Positions 10,604-18,931 of a stretch of 55,474 bases of DNA are shown here, in pieces. Source of the stretch: CAZPMO01 sp964587515 (GTDB taxonomy: Bacteria; Pseudomonadota; Alphaproteobacteria; MPNO01); NCBI GenBank assembly GCA_964587515.1, contig CAZPMO010000007.1, positions 1-55,474 on the forward strand. Reading direction: 5' to 3'. Every line of letters begins with the position of its first letter. Positions within the stretch are counted from its first letter, which is position 1. A program made the position numbers and the translations under genes. A model generated the notes under the pieces. The model did not search any database. It was not told the DNA's origin and saw only the letters and a program-made list of their open reading frames with translations.

Positions 10604-12514
10604 ATGGCCCTGAATATCGAAACCTTCTCCAACGTCTCAGGCGGCAACAGCTTCTTCAAGGCGGCCAGCCATCCGCTGGCGGCGGCCGGGGCGCGCGACA
10701 TGATCGCCGACCTCGCCGCGGCCGGACCCGTCGCGGTGTACGATCCGTTGGGGCTGGCGGACGGGTTCGCGGCGCTGCACGATCTTTCGGCCCTCGACAT
10801 CACGGAGGTTTACGTCCAGGCATTAAGCGCGCTCGACGAATCGTGCCTCGGCCACAAGCCCCGGCCGGCAACCGATCTACTCGAATCGAAGGCGAGCCGG
10901 CTCCTGGTCGCGGCCTTCGACGCCGATCGGCTGGTCGACCACATCGCCCATCTGGCGCCGGACGGATTGAAAATCACAACCCTCGACGAGATGCGCCTGC
11001 CCGACGAGATGCTGAGCAATCCCGGCCATTATCTCGACCCCTGCAACTTCGCGACCAATTTCGCTTTTTTCCGTGACGCCGGCGGCCGCCACACGCGGCT
11101 GGTCACGGCCAATTACTGGGCCGGGTACGGCGCCGGGGCCGCGTCGCTGTCGCTGTCGCTGTTCGACGCGGCGGGCGCGTTGCTGGCCAACTGGCGCGAG
11201 GATCTGACGCCGCGGGTGAATTCGGTCTCGATCGACAGCGCCGATGTGCGCGACCGGTTCGGACTGGGCGACTTCACCGGATTGCTGTTCGTGCACGCGA
11301 CCGGCGTCTCGGCCCACGACGTCGTAAAATACGCGCTCGACACCTACCATGACGACGGCGTGGAGCTGTCCTGCACCCACGACGCCAATGCCTGGCCCGC
11401 CGACCTCTATGCCGGCCTGCCGGCGCCGCGCGCGGACGAGCGCGTGGTGCTGTGGGTGCAGAATACCCACCCCTGCCCCGTCCCGGCCGGCGCGATCGGG
11501 CTCAACCTGATGGGCTCGGACAAGATCGTCCCCCTCGAGCGCGAGATCGCGCCCTACGCGACGCTGGAGCTTGACGTGGCCGACCTGCTGCCCGACGCCG
11601 CGTGGCCGGCCCAGATCGAACTTCGCGCCGGCAAGCATTTCGTGCGCCCGCGCTATGAAATCGAAGGCGGCGACGGAAGGCGGCGCATCGCTCATCTCAA
11701 CGTCGAACGCGTCGATCTCGAACCCGACCCGAAAATCCCCGAACTCGGCAATTTGATGGGCAAGGGCTATATCCTGCCGGCGCCGATCCTGCCGACGGCG
11801 CGGTGGAAATCGCTCGGCCTGCCGACGCCCATGTCGACCGGCCAGCAGGAAATCCCCATGGCCGCGTTGATCATCGACGGGTCGGGCAGCGAGATCGCAC
11901 GCCTGCCAATGGGCCGCCTGCCGCGCGATCATGATTCGCTGATCGATGCGACGGTCCTGGTCGACGACGCGGTCGGGCTGCCGTCGGGATACGGGCACAT
12001 GGAATTCGTCTATGATTTCAGCGACGGCGGCGATGCCGACGGCTGGCTGCACGGGCTGTTCCGCTACGAGGACCGCGCCACCGGCCACGCCGCCGATACC
12101 AGCTTCGGCGCGCATATTTTCAATACCGTGCTGACCTATCGCGGCGAGCCGCAATCCTATATCAACCGCCCGCCCGGCCTGTCGACGCGGCTGTTCCTGC
12201 GGCTCGGCCCGGCGCCGCTCGATACAATGTGCCATCTGATCTATCCGGCATCGACGCCGTGGCATGCGCATTCGACCACCGATTTGATCCTCCATGATGG
12301 CGACGGGGCGGAGGTCGCGCGCAAGGCCGTGAGGATTCCCTGCGGCGGATCGCTTTTCTGGACCTACGCCGAGACCTTCGACGAGGACGAACGCGGCCGC
12401 TCGGGCGCACAACCCTATATCGTGATCCGCGACGCCACCTGCCGGCTGTTCGGCTATCACGGGCTGCTCAACGGCAACGGCGGCTTCAGCCTGGATCACA
12501 TGTTCGGGTTTTAA
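10604..12514 (+). CDS. Large conserved-looking protein of unknown function, partner of the 2OG oxygenase
   Basis: The 636-residue protein is not recognised. It has no signal peptide or membrane helix and appears beta-rich. Many short alternating-hydrophobic stretches occur (ASLSLSLFDAAGALLANW, FTGLLFVHATGVSAHDVV). There is a histidine/cysteine-containing middle (SCTHDANAWPADLYAGLP, NTHPCPVP) and a C-terminal part with WHAHSTTDLILHDGDG and FGYHGLLNGNGG. The coding signal is strong along its whole length, so it is a real gene. Tight coupling to the oxygenase suggests that it acts on, carries or modifies the same substrate. Confidence 0.8.
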   Translation: MALNIETFSNVSGGNSFFKAASHPLAAAGARDMIADLAAAGPVAVYDPLGLADGFAALHDLSALDITEVYVQALSALDESCLGHKPRPATDLLESKASRLLVAAFDADRLVDHIAHLAPDGLKITTLDEMRLPDEMLSNPGHYLDPCNFATNFAFFRDAGGRHTRLVTANYWAGYGAGAASLSLSLFDAAGALLANWREDLTPRVNSVSIDSADVRDRFGLGDFTGLLFVHATGVSAHDVVKYALDTYHDDGVELSCTHDANAWPADLYAGLPAPRADERVVLWVQNTHPCPVPAGAIGLNLMGSDKIVPLEREIAPYATLELDVADLLPDAAWPAQIELRAGKHFVRPRYEIEGGDGRRRIAHLNVERVDLEPDPKIPELGNLMGKGYILPAPILPTARWKSLGLPTPMSTGQQEIPMAALIIDGSGSEIARLPMGRLPRDHDSLIDATVLVDDAVGLPSGYGHMEFVYDFSDGGDADGWLHGLFRYEDRATGHAADTSFGAHIFNTVLTYRGEPQSYINRPPGLSTRLFLRLGPAPLDTMCHLIYPASTPWHAHSTTDLILHDGDGAEVARKAVRIPCGGSLFWTYAETFDEDERGRSGAQPYIVIRDATCRLFGYHGLLNGNGGFSLDHMFGF

Positions 12515-12594
12515 GCACGGGCGCTTGCGTCGCGTCGCGCGCCAAACTATCTATGAAATCAGTACACCGATAAGTGGAAGGGGCGCGTCCGCAT

Positions 12595-13563
12595 ATGTCC
12601 GAAACCCATCACAGCAAGGTCCTGATCATCGGCTCCGGCCCGGCCGGCTATACGGCGGCCATCTATACCGCGCGCGCCTCGCTGCACCCGCTGCTGGTCA
12701 CCGGCATGGAGCTGGGCGGTCAGATGAGCATCACCACCGACGTGGAGAACTTCCCGGGCTTTTCCGACGTGATCCAGGGGCCGTGGCTGATGGAACAGAT
12801 GCATGCCCAGGCCGAAAAAGTCGGCACGCGCATGCTCAACGATCTGATCGTCGAAGTGGATCTCGACCAGCGCCCGTTCCGCTGCACCGGCGATTCGGGC
12901 GACGTCTATACCGGCGATGCGCTGATCGTGACCACCGGCGCCCAGGCGCGCTGGCTGGGTCTCGACAGCGAGGAGAAATTCATGGGCTTCGGGGTGTCCG
13001 CCTGCGCCACATGCGACGGCTTCTTTTTCCGCGAAAAAGAAGTCGCGGTGATTGGCGGCGGCAACACCGCGGTCGAGGAAGCGCTCTACCTCACCAACCA
13101 CGCTTCCAAGGTCACGTTGATCCACCGGCGCGATTCATTGCGCGCCGAAAAAATCCTCCAGGACCGGCTGCTCGCCCACGAACGTATCGAGGTCGCCTGG
13201 AACAGCGTTCTCGAAGAGGTGCTGGGCGAGACCGATCCGCCGGGCGTCCAGGCCGTCCGGCTCCGGGACGTCAACACCGACGCCACGCGCGAGATGGCGG
13301 TGGACGGCGTCTTCGTCGCGATCGGCCACGACCCCGCGACCGCTTTGTTCCGGGGCAAGCTCGACATGGACGAGGAGGGCTATATCCGGACCGCCACCGA
13401 TTCCACGGCGACCAGCGTGCCCGGCGTTTTCGCCGCCGGCGACGTCCAGGACAAGATCTTCCGCCAGGCCGTCACCGCCGCCGGCACCGGCTGCATGGCG
13501 GCGCTGGAAGCCGAAAAATACATCGCCGAGCGGGAGGCCGAACAGGCCTCCGCCGCCGAATAG
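12595..13563 (+). CDS. trxB: Thioredoxin reductase
   Basis: The FAD-binding N-terminus (VLIIGSGPAGYTAAIYTARA), the redox-active disulphide CATCDG, the NADPH-binding VIGGGNTAVEEALYLTN and the C-terminal GVFAAGDVQDKIFRQAVTAA identify a low-molecular-weight thioredoxin reductase. The protein is about 322 residues long. It transfers NADPH electrons to thioredoxin. The ATG at 12595 follows GGAAGGGG, so the GTG frame opening at 12574 is unlikely to be used. A LysR-type gene follows 21 bp later, an arrangement seen in many alphaproteobacteria. Confidence 0.97.
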   Translation: MSETHHSKVLIIGSGPAGYTAAIYTARASLHPLLVTGMELGGQMSITTDVENFPGFSDVIQGPWLMEQMHAQAEKVGTRMLNDLIVEVDLDQRPFRCTGDSGDVYTGDALIVTTGAQARWLGLDSEEKFMGFGVSACATCDGFFFREKEVAVIGGGNTAVEEALYLTNHASKVTLIHRRDSLRAEKILQDRLLAHERIEVAWNSVLEEVLGETDPPGVQAVRLRDVNTDATREMAVDGVFVAIGHDPATALFRGKLDMDEEGYIRTATDSTATSVPGVFAAGDVQDKIFRQAVTAAGTGCMAALEAEKYIAEREAEQASAAE

Positions 13564-13584
13564 CGCGGCGCGACCGGTCGGCAG

Positions 13585-14475
13585 ATGGACTGGGACAAAG
13601 TCAGGATATTCCACGCCGTCGCCGAGGCGGGAAGCTTTACCCACGCCGGCGAGATGCCGAACCTTTCGCAATCCTCGGTCAGCCGCCAGATCAGCGCGCT
13701 GGAAAGCAGCCTGAATGCGCTGCTGTTCCACCGCCACGCGCGCGGCCTGAAACTGACAGAAACCGGCGAGACGCTTTACAAGACCTCGCAGGACGTGTTC
13801 GCGAAGCTCGCCATGGCCGAGGCCATGGTGTCGGAATCCCGCGACCGGCCGTCCGGGCCGTTGCGCATCACCACCACCGTCGCCTTCGGGTCGATCTGGC
13901 TGACCGACCGGCTGAAGGATTTCATCGAGACCTATCCGGAGATCGACGTGACGCTGCTGGTCAGCGAGGACGAGCTCGACCTTTCCATGGGCGAAGCCGA
14001 TGTCGCGATCCGCATCCCGCCGCCGCGCCAGTCGGATCTCGTGCAGCGTCGTCTCGCGACCATGCACCATCACGCGTTCGCCGCGCCGAGCTATCTCAAC
14101 GCCCATGGCGCGCCGCACAGCCTCAGCGATCTCGACGATCACCAGCTCATCGCCTATGACGAAAGCTTCCACCCGCCGTTCACCGAAATCAACTGGATGC
14201 TGAAGGCGGAGTTGAAAGACGGGCACGAGCGCCGCCCCATCCTGCGGGTCAACAATATCTATGGCATGTACCGCGCCGCGGCCAGCGGCCTCGGCATCGC
14301 CTCGCTGCCCGATTTCATGGGCCAGCTCGCCAAGGATCTGGTGCCGGTGCTGCCCGAAATGGAAGGCTCCGCCTTCAATATATATCTGGTCTATCCGGAA
14401 GAGCTGCGCCATTCGCGCCGGATCGCGGTATTCCGCGATTTCCTGCTGCGCAGCATGGGACCGGAAATCGGCTGA
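13585..14475 (+). CDS. LysR-family transcriptional regulator
   Basis: This 296-residue protein has the LysR helix-turn-helix in residues 1-60 (FHAVAEAGSFTHAGEMPNLS, SQSSVSRQISALE) and a periplasmic-binding-like effector domain behind it (LRITTTVAFGSIWLTDRLKD, YDESFHPPF). It follows trxB at 21 bp and probably shares its transcript. The effector is unknown. The stop codon is the first part of a strong hairpin that ends the unit. Confidence 0.93.
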   Translation: MDWDKVRIFHAVAEAGSFTHAGEMPNLSQSSVSRQISALESSLNALLFHRHARGLKLTETGETLYKTSQDVFAKLAMAEAMVSESRDRPSGPLRITTTVAFGSIWLTDRLKDFIETYPEIDVTLLVSEDELDLSMGEADVAIRIPPPRQSDLVQRRLATMHHHAFAAPSYLNAHGAPHSLSDLDDHQLIAYDESFHPPFTEINWMLKAELKDGHERRPILRVNNIYGMYRAAASGLGIASLPDFMGQLAKDLVPVLPEMEGSAFNIYLVYPEELRHSRRIAVFRDFLLRSMGPEIG

Positions 14476-14508
14476 AACAGCCATGCAGTTTATGCATGGC
14501 TGTTTTGC
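14475..14508 (+). terminator. Rho-independent terminator of trxB-lysR
   Basis: A perfect 13-bp stem (AAACAGCCATGCA, 14475-14487, with TGCATGGCTGTTT, 14493-14505) closes a GTTTA loop and runs into TTTT. It begins at the last base of the lysR stop codon. Confidence 0.85.
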
Positions 14509-14554
14509 TATCTTGAGTGTGGAAACGACGCACCAAGCCCATTATCTATTTTTT

Positions 14555-14720
14555 AGAGATTCGGACGGTGCTTCGGCAGCGTCCAACGTTTCGCACCGCT
14601 TGGCGGAACAAATGGTTTCCGGGCACAACACCCGGAAAAAGGGTCTTCGGACCCTACGTCTCCCAGACGTGAAGCCTCCCTGTTAAACTGGCCGGAACCC
14701 TAGGTTCCGGCCTTTTTTTT
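14555..14720 (+). ncRNA. Candidate small RNA with several hairpins and exposed CUCCC motifs
   Basis: Between lysR and the PhyH gene lies a ~165-nt block with no sensible reading frame but five consecutive hairpins. They are GGACG..CGTCC with an inner TGC-TTCG-GCA (14563-14584), CCGGG-CACAACA-CCCGG (14619-14635), GGGTC-TTCG-GACCC (14641-14654), ACGTCT-CCC-AGACGT (14656-14670), and a terminator stem followed by T8. The loop of the fourth hairpin and the following single strand both carry CTCCC, which could pair with Shine-Dalgarno sequences. This is the layout of trans-acting small RNAs in alphaproteobacteria. No family was recognised and the 5' end is a guess. Confidence 0.55.
14690..14720 (+). 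terminator. Strong Rho-independent terminator with eight T residues
   Basis: GGCCGGAACC (14690-14699) pairs perfectly with GGTTCCGGCC (14703-14712) over a 3-nt loop and is followed directly by TTTTTTTT. No protein gene ends here, because lysR already has its own terminator 180 bp upstream. The stem therefore marks the 3' end of a separate transcript. Confidence 0.9.
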
Positions 14721-14872
14721 CGCGCGCGCCACAAGTGTCGGAATATTTTACATCCGGGATTTGGGCCTTCGCACAACCCGTTGAAACCGCTAGATTTAAC
14801 CGGATTGGTATGATTCTTGCATGGAGTCCCGCGACCCCTTCGCGGGACCATCCGAGCCGGAGTGACAGCGCC

Positions 14873-15709
14873 ATGGACCAGGGTTATGTGACGGATTATC
14901 GCGAGCGCGGATACGGCGTCATCAGGGGCGTGTTCAGTCCCGGCGAGGTGGCCGGGATGGCCCGCGCCTTCGACCGCATTTACGCCCAGGGTCAGGCGCA
15001 TGGCCGCAGCTATCGCGACAAGAACGTCTTTTTCAATGTCTCCGAGGACGACAATCTCGGCAAGATCATGCGCATCATGCAATGGCCGGCCTATTTCGAA
15101 CCGGTCCTCGACGAAATCCGGCGCGACCGGCGCATGCTCGAGATCCTGCGTCCGCTGATCGGCGACAATCTCAAGCAGATCATCAATCAGCTCCACTGGA
15201 AGCCGCCGGGCGCGGCGATGGTCGAATTCGGCTATCACCAGGACATCCGCTCGCGGCGCCCGCGTTCGGCCTATCGCGACCCGGCGGGCTCCTACATCCA
15301 GACCGGCATTGCCATCGACCCCCACGGTCGCGGCAACGGCGGCATGACGCTCTATGCCGGCAGCCACCTTCTCGGCGAACTGCCGATGCACAAAAAGCAG
15401 GGCAGCATGTATACGCAAATGACCGAGGACCATATCGCCGGCTTCGGACTATCACCGGACTCGCGTATCGACCTCGAGCTGGATCCCGGCGACGTCGCGT
15501 TGTGGAACGTCAACACCATCCACGGCTCAGGGCCCAACGAATCGGCCATCGACCGCAGGCTCTATCTCAACGGCTATGTCATCGCCGAGAACTGCGATCG
15601 GGGAGAATGGACCTTCCGCAACGGCGAGCCCTGCGATCTCGGCGAGCCGGTGCTCGTCCATTACGAGGATCTGCACGTCCGGCCCGAACCGCATTACGTG
15701 GACGCTTGA
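14873..15709 (+). CDS. Phytanoyl-CoA dioxygenase (PhyH) family protein
   Basis: The 278-residue protein has the PhyH-type 2-oxoglutarate/Fe(II) signature: FGYHQDI with the HxD iron ligands, GGMTLYAGSHLLGELP, and a distal histidine in LWNVNTIHGSGPNES followed by RR and LYLNGYV. Such enzymes hydroxylate lipids, acyl-CoAs or small secondary metabolites. The substrate here is unknown. The ATG at 14873 follows GCCGGAGTGAC. The in-frame extension upstream crosses an 8-bp hairpin (14826-14833 with 14841-14848), which suggests leader RNA and not coding sequence. It ends 4 bp before the convergent ytoQ-like gene. Confidence 0.9.
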   Translation: MDQGYVTDYRERGYGVIRGVFSPGEVAGMARAFDRIYAQGQAHGRSYRDKNVFFNVSEDDNLGKIMRIMQWPAYFEPVLDEIRRDRRMLEILRPLIGDNLKQIINQLHWKPPGAAMVEFGYHQDIRSRRPRSAYRDPAGSYIQTGIAIDPHGRGNGGMTLYAGSHLLGELPMHKKQGSMYTQMTEDHIAGFGLSPDSRIDLELDPGDVALWNVNTIHGSGPNESAIDRRLYLNGYVIAENCDRGEWTFRNGEPCDLGEPVLVHYEDLHVRPEPHYVDA

Positions 15710-15713
15710 GCGT

Positions 15714-16172
15714 CTACAGCGTTCCCTCGACCACGTAGTCGAGAATCCGGACCACCTGTTCCGGGGTCTCGGCGACGGCCAACGCCGCGGCGTCGACTTC
15801 CTTCAGCGCATGGGTGTGTTCCGCATCGTGCAGCGTGATCACCGGCGTTCCCAGCGCCGCGGCGTAGCCCGCGTCGAACGCGGCGTTCCACTGACGATAC
15901 TGGTCGCCGAACCGCACCACCACCACGTCGGCGCGCTCGATCAGCGTCCGCGTGCGGATGGCGTTGATCTTGGCGCCTTTATGATCATGCCAGAAGTTAT
16001 TGCCCTCGGCGCCCAGGATCTCGACGCCGACATCGTCGCTGGATTCGTGGTGGGTAACGGGTCCCAGAAATTCGACCGGCAGGCCGGATTTCTCGACACC
16101 GGCGCGAATGCGTTCGCGCCAGTCGCTGTGAATTTCTCCCGACAGATAGACCGACCAGGTCGCCTCGGACAT
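15714..16172 (-). CDS. YtoQ-family protein (nucleoside deoxyribosyltransferase-like fold)
   Basis: The 152-residue protein matches the compact YtoQ family: WSVYLSGEIHSDWRERI at the N-terminus, PVTHHESSDDVGVEILG, then a central KINAIRTRTLIERADVVVVRFGDQYRQWNAAFDAGYAAALG. The last motif resembles the nucleoside 2-deoxyribosyltransferase/TIR-like fold that binds nucleotides. The biochemical role of YtoQ is not established. It converges on the PhyH gene and is otherwise isolated. Confidence 0.8.
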   Translation of the reverse strand: MSEATWSVYLSGEIHSDWRERIRAGVEKSGLPVEFLGPVTHHESSDDVGVEILGAEGNNFWHDHKGAKINAIRTRTLIERADVVVVRFGDQYRQWNAAFDAGYAAALGTPVITLHDAEHTHALKEVDAAALAVAETPEQVVRILDYVVEGTL

Positions 16173-16306
16173 TTCTCCATACTCCTCATGATCTTCGAAA
16201 ACACATCGCGCGTGATATCGGGTTTTCCCTTAGACGATTCTCGCTCTGCTTGCTAAGGAATAGTGGTCGTTCGGCAACAAGAACGGATTGGAAGGTTGGG
16301 TAGGCC

Positions 16307-16861
16307 ATGGCGGAAATCAAATCCATTGCGGACGCGGGCGACTTGGCGGACGCCCTCGAAAAGGCGCGGGAAGGCGGCCTCAGGCTCGATACCATGATTG
16401 CCTGCGCCGTTGAATCCTCCGACCTCAGGTCGCGGACGCTCCGCGAGGCGCTCATGGAAGGCGCGGTATCCTGGGAAGTCGCGGGCGAGCTTATCGAGGA
16501 TCGACCGCGCCCCTTCACCACGTCGCTTGACGCCTCGATCGCGGGCGAGAACATCATTTTGGCGGTGTATTCCGAAAAGCGCGGGCTTTGGGCCGCCGTA
16601 CAGCGCACGGCCGACGGCGGCGAATGCCTGGCCTGGGGCGCGACCGAAATTCTCGCGCGCCGCGCGGCGGCTCTCAAAGGCATGTCCAGTAAGACCGCCG
16701 AGGCGGCAAAACCGAATTTTCCGGCCCATGTGGAGCAACCGGTGACGGCCGGTGTCGAGGAAACCGGCAATGGTGGAACGGTCCTCGACGTGGCCCGGGC
16801 CATGGCGGCCGAGAGCGACGAAGAATTCGAGGCGGATGCCGAGTGGCGGGTCCGATTCTAA
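16307..16861 (+). CDS. Hypothetical protein upstream of mipZ
   Basis: This 184-residue soluble, acidic protein is not recognised. Its N-terminal ~50 residues are helical (DLADALEKAREGGLRLDTMI). The middle contains a beta-hairpin-like section (AGENIILAVYSEKRGLWAAVQ), and the C-terminus is acidic and probably disordered. The gene lies 55 bp upstream of mipZ in the same direction and could be co-transcribed with it. A division or chromosome-segregation link is only a guess from position. Confidence 0.6.
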   Translation: MAEIKSIADAGDLADALEKAREGGLRLDTMIACAVESSDLRSRTLREALMEGAVSWEVAGELIEDRPRPFTTSLDASIAGENIILAVYSEKRGLWAAVQRTADGGECLAWGATEILARRAAALKGMSSKTAEAAKPNFPAHVEQPVTAGVEETGNGGTVLDVARAMAAESDEEFEADAEWRVRF

Positions 16862-16916
16862 CCGGCGCGCCTTTCACGCGCCGTGATCGATAATCATTTC
16901 GTACCAGAGAAATCCT

Positions 16917-17849
16917 ATGGATTCCGACATCGTTTATGCGAAAAAGGATGAGACTCGACCGTATGTCATCGTTATCGGCAACGAAAAAGGCGGAACGGGA
17001 AAATCGACAACAGCGGTTCATCTCGCGGTCGCTTTGGCGGAAACAGGCTATTCGGTGGGGTGCATTGATTTCGACGCCCGCCAGGCGACCCTGAGCCGTT
17101 ATCTCGAAAATCGAATGTCGCATCGCGACTCCGCCGGCCGATCTCTGGCGGTACCCGAATTTCGCCGCGTTGGTCGCCACGACCAGTCGGGAAACGCCGC
17201 TGTCGCCGCCTCCGAAACCGCCTGGGCGCGCGGCGCTTTCGAGGATCTCGCGGAAAGCGATTTCATCGTCATCGACACACCGGGCAGCGATTCCCACTTG
17301 TCGCGCCTGGCGCACCTGAACGCCGATACGCTGATTACGCCGCTCAACGACAGCTTTCTCGATATCGACGTATTGGCGCGGCTCGATACCCAGCGGCGCG
17401 AAGTGGTTGGCCCCAGCGTTTATACCCAGATGGTGTGGGAGCAGAACAACCGCCGCATTGCGGCCGGCGTCGCACCCATCGATTGGGTGGTGATGCGCAA
17501 CCGGCTGACCCATATCGCGTCCCGCAACAAACGCGAGATCGCGGGCCTGATGGTGAAATTGTCCAAGCGCATCGGGTTCCGGCTGGCGTCGGGCTTCGGC
17601 GAACGCGTGATATTTCGTGAGCTGTTCTTCAGCGGGCCTACATTGATCGACCTTGGCCGCAACGGCACCACCCCGCCAAGCCGCCAGGCGGCCAGCCGGG
17701 AGATCGGCGAATTGTTGCGCACAATTGGTATCACGGAGGGTGTCTCGGAAGGTACCTCCGAAGGTATCTCCGAAGGTATCTCGGGCGGCGTCGCGGATGG
17801 AATAGCGGGCGATAACGCCGCCAACGGAAGCGCGATCAGCGCCGCCTGA
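16917..17849 (+). CDS. mipZ: MipZ-type ParA/MinD ATPase for division-site placement
   Basis: The 310-residue protein starts with the MipZ/ParA Walker A region VIVIGNEKGGTGKSTTAVHL, then CIDFDARQATLSRYLENR and FIVIDTPGSDSHLSRLAH (Walker B). The central DSFLDIDVLARLD and WVVMRNRLTHIASRNKRE are characteristic of MipZ. MipZ forms bipolar gradients on the chromosome with ParB and blocks FtsZ assembly away from midcell in alphaproteobacteria. The C-terminal ~40 residues are an unusual low-complexity tail made of a repeated GxSE unit, encoded by tandem 12-bp repeats at 17739-17786 and decaying copies after. Its stop overlaps the convergent SPOR gene by 14 bp. Confidence 0.93.
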   Translation: MDSDIVYAKKDETRPYVIVIGNEKGGTGKSTTAVHLAVALAETGYSVGCIDFDARQATLSRYLENRMSHRDSAGRSLAVPEFRRVGRHDQSGNAAVAASETAWARGAFEDLAESDFIVIDTPGSDSHLSRLAHLNADTLITPLNDSFLDIDVLARLDTQRREVVGPSVYTQMVWEQNNRRIAAGVAPIDWVVMRNRLTHIASRNKREIAGLMVKLSKRIGFRLASGFGERVIFRELFFSGPTLIDLGRNGTTPPSRQAASREIGELLRTIGITEGVSEGTSEGISEGISGGVADGIAGDNAANGSAISAA

Positions 17850-18924
17850 ACACCAGACAGCCCGATTTTCGCGAAATTATTTGCGCACAAGCGCGCGTCG
17901 CGGCATTTCGCCGGGCGAAGCCTCGCGCCCGCACGCGATAGACCGTCCCGCGTCCCGACACAGTGGCGCGTTCCACGCCAACATCGTGCCCGGCAAGCAC
18001 GGTGCGGAACTTTCGTTTCAATCGCCGCATTTCGCGGGCGGCCGCGGTCGCATTCCGTAGCGACGCAAGCTGGATTCCATAACGCCCGCCGGCGGCGGGT
18101 TTCGTCGCGGCGCGAACGGGCGCCGTGCGCGCGACGCGAACCGGCATCCGCGGCGCGGCGAGAACCGTCGCGCGTGGCCGAGGCGGCGGCTTCACGACCA
18201 CTGGCTTGTCGCGCACCTCCGCCGCGCGCGCCGCGGCATCTGGTGGAACGAATTTTGCCACTGAAGTCGGCGCGGGCAGCGCGGACGGAGGCGCGCCCGA
18301 GGACGCGCCGGAAGACGTGGCCGGAGGCGGGGCTGGAGGCGGCGGCGGCAGGACCGTCACACGCGTCTCAACGGGCCTCGCGAATTCGGTTTTCGGCGGC
18401 GTGACGATGACCGAAGCGGCGGCCTTGGCGACTTCGGGTACGGTCTTCGTTGCCTGTGTTTGAACGGGCGCGCGAGGCGGCGCGGCGCGCGCAATAACCG
18501 GAACCGACGGAACCTCGGCGATCGGACGTTCGAAACCGAACTCGGACTGGTACAGATAGACAGATACCGCGACCAGCGCGGTCAACGCCGCCGCAACGGA
18601 GTACAAACGTACGCGAATGCCTTGGCGCGGCGACGGCGGACCGGAATCGGCGCCTACCGGTCCGGTCGTACCGACCAGACGAACGACGGTTTCGCCGGCA
18701 TCAACAATGGGTTCCACCGTCGGCTGGAGATCATCCGCCGGCATCCCCGATCCCCGATCCGTAAGGTCGATCGCCATCATGCTGCCGGGCGTCCTCGGCC
18801 TGGACGCCGACATGCCGGTGGACGCCGATTGCGGCGCGTCATGCGAATCATTCGCGGGAATATCGCCGGCTGGCAGGGCCTGCCCTTTCCGGGTGAACAG
18901 GGGTGCGGACGGCGGCTCGGTCAT
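17836..18924 (-). CDS. Single-pass membrane protein with C-terminal SPOR domain
   Basis: This 362-residue protein has a cytoplasmic N-terminus, one membrane helix near residues 103-121 (LYSVAAALTALVAVSVYLYQ) and a long Pro/Ala-rich periplasmic linker. A SPOR domain fills the last ~75 residues (GGRYGIQLASLRNATAAARE, then TVYRVRARGFARRNAA). SPOR domains bind denuded septal peptidoglycan, so a role at the division site is likely. The ATG at 18924 lies 7 bp after the stop of the upstream ParA-like gene, which suggests one transcript. Linker base composition is very GC-rich. Confidence 0.87.
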   Translation of the reverse strand: MTEPPSAPLFTRKGQALPAGDIPANDSHDAPQSASTGMSASRPRTPGSMMAIDLTDRGSGMPADDLQPTVEPIVDAGETVVRLVGTTGPVGADSGPPSPRQGIRVRLYSVAAALTALVAVSVYLYQSEFGFERPIAEVPSVPVIARAAPPRAPVQTQATKTVPEVAKAAASVIVTPPKTEFARPVETRVTVLPPPPPAPPPATSSGASSGAPPSALPAPTSVAKFVPPDAAARAAEVRDKPVVVKPPPRPRATVLAAPRMPVRVARTAPVRAATKPAAGGRYGIQLASLRNATAAAREMRRLKRKFRTVLAGHDVGVERATVSGRGTVYRVRARGFARRNAATRACAQIISRKSGCLVFRRR

Positions 18925-18931
18925 GGGCGTG

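Noticed and set aside
14555..14720. 6S RNA
   Set aside because: A hairpin followed by GAAGCCT recalls part of 6S RNA, but the long closing stem and central bubble are missing because the terminator follows at once.
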